DNA from: Acidobacteriaceae bacterium
GTDB taxonomy: Bacteria; Acidobacteriota; Terriglobia; Terriglobales; Acidobacteriaceae
Length of the DNA stretch: 7,615 nt
Reading direction: 5' to 3'
Assembly (NCBI GenBank): GCA_003139975.1
Contig: PLHN01000229.1
Span: 1 to 7,615 of the forward strand
Part shown: piece by piece, positions 6,862 to 7,615 of the stretch
How positions within the stretch are numbered: position 1 is the stretch's first letter
Layout: every line of letters starts with the position of its first letter
The notes under the pieces: generated by a model
What the model was told of the DNA's origin: nothing
The model's database searches: none
The model's input: the letters and a program-made list of their open reading frames with translations, nothing else
Position numbers and translations under genes: made by a program

Positions 6862-7615
6862 TCACGCCGCCTTCGGCGCCCAATACACTTCCTCCTTCAA
6901 GTTCTCTTTCTGAAAGCCGATGCGTTTCAGCATGCCCTTCCCGTGCTCGACCATTTCCGGATGCCCGCACAAATACGCGATGCTGTTGGCCGTCGTGCAT
7001 CCCCATTGGTCGGCGTATTTTCGGATCAGATCATCCACGCGTCCGGTCTCGCCCTTCCAGTCATCGTCCTCCCACGGACGGCTCACCGTGAAAGCACAGG
7101 TAAGCCACGGCGTCTCGCTGGCAAGCTTCTCAAGCTCTTCGCGATAACCAAACTCCCAGGAACGGCTGGCTCCGGTCAGCAGAAATAGACTATGATCGCC
7201 CGCGAAACGGCCCTCCTTCCAATCTTTGAATAGGGTGCGCGCGTAACTGACGAACGGCGCGATTCCGGTCACGGTGCTGAGCATCAAATGCCGCGTGCGC
7301 TCGGGCTGTGTGGTGTCGAACGTGAAGCGCCCCTTGGCCACCTTGCGCAGTAGAACTTCGTCCCCCGGCTGCAAATCGTAGAGAGGCGGCGTGGTCTGGC
7401 CCTCCGGCACCAACTCGAAGAAAAATTCCAGCTCCTTCTCATATGGTGAAGAAGCAATCGAGTATGGTCGCTCCAGCCGGCGCGCGTCTTTTTCCACACC
7501 GAGCGTCGCATACTGACCCGGCAAAAACGAAAACTCCGCGCCAGGATCGACGCGGATCATCCAAAGGTCCGGCGCAAAGTCGGCGCGATTGGTAATGCGT
7601 GCGCGGTAATGCTTC
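6862..7615 (-). CDS. Ferredoxin--NADP+ reductase, N-terminus cut off by window edge
   Basis: This FAD flavoprotein moves electrons between NADP(H) and ferredoxin or flavodoxin in the cytosol. The frame stays open upstream of ATG 7560 to the right edge, encoding KHYRARITNRADFAPDLW just before MIRVDPG, so 7560 is an internal Met and the gene continues outside the window. Visible landmarks are the FAD-binding PGQYATLGV and RPYSIASSP, then the NADP domain with TVTGIAPFVSY (where many relatives have GTGLAPF) and YLCGHPEMV. The C-terminus is EEVYWAPKAA; bacterial Fpr-type enzymes commonly carry an aromatic near the end that stacks on the flavin, and the Tyr/Trp here may do this. Total length, with perhaps 15-30 missing residues, fits the usual 250-270. 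No ferredoxin gene lies in the window. Assignment to the FNR family is strong; fpr is the usual name but which electron partner it serves cannot be told. Confidence 0.92.
   Translation of the reverse strand, partial: KHYRARITNRADFAPDLWMIRVDPGAEFSFLPGQYATLGVEKDARRLERPYSIASSPYEKELEFFFELVPEGQTTPPLYDLQPGDEVLLRKVAKGRFTFDTTQPERTRHLMLSTVTGIAPFVSYARTLFKDWKEGRFAGDHSLFLLTGASRSWEFGYREELEKLASETPWLTCAFTVSRPWEDDDWKGETGRVDDLIRKYADQWGCTTANSIAYLCGHPEMVEHGKGMLKRIGFQKENLKEEVYWAPKAA

Noticed and set aside
6835..6880. GC-rich partial inverted repeat (GCGGCG / CGCCGC) between the convergent propeller and reductase genes
   Set aside because: A bidirectional terminator would suit this place, but the loop is long, there is no T-run, and one arm is the reductase coding end.

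Overview
The window is about 58-60% GC by eye, gene-dense, and carries eight protein genes on both strands. Codon use, protein style and a degenerate CAGT-rich heptamer tract between genes suggest a soil-type Acidobacteriota (Terriglobia-like) chromosome. That assignment is inference: no rRNA or other marker gene is present. I see no tRNA, rRNA, CRISPR array, insertion sequence, phage gene or integration site, and most of the window looks like ordinary core chromosome.

Layout, left to right. (1) The 5' two-thirds of ilvC (ketol-acid reductoisomerase, branched-chain amino acid synthesis) on the minus strand, running off the left edge, with a clear Shine-Dalgarno and a good -10 box. (2) A small minus-strand protein with two cysteine pairs, probably zinc-binding, upstream of ilvC and starting at TTG. 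(3) A plus-strand NUDIX hydrolase with a long C-terminal tail. It diverges from the cysteine protein across about 170 bases holding an imperfect dyad, and converges with the next gene with one base between stop codons. (4) A large minus-strand membrane glycosyltransferase of the GT-C / PMT (GT39) type. (5) A plus-strand TetR-family regulator of the KstR2/fatty-acid type, divergent from the glycosyltransferase; inverted repeats that could be operators lie between and across the two 5' ends. (6) A small cupin gene just after tetR, with a heptamer tandem repeat filling the gap and overlapping the only open 5' end. (7) A secreted PQQ-like beta-propeller protein with its own promoter candidate and strong ribosome-binding site. 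(8) The 3' part of a ferredoxin--NADP+ reductase on the minus strand, converging on the propeller gene and running off the right edge.

The genes do not form one pathway. The only likely functional units are tetR with the cupin (same strand, 45 bases apart) and possibly tetR controlling the divergent glycosyltransferase. I found no convincing new multi-gene system. The points worth checking are the dyads by tetR, the heptamer tract that seems to have replaced the cupin start, the altered cofactor loop of IlvC, and the uncharacterised cysteine-pair protein.
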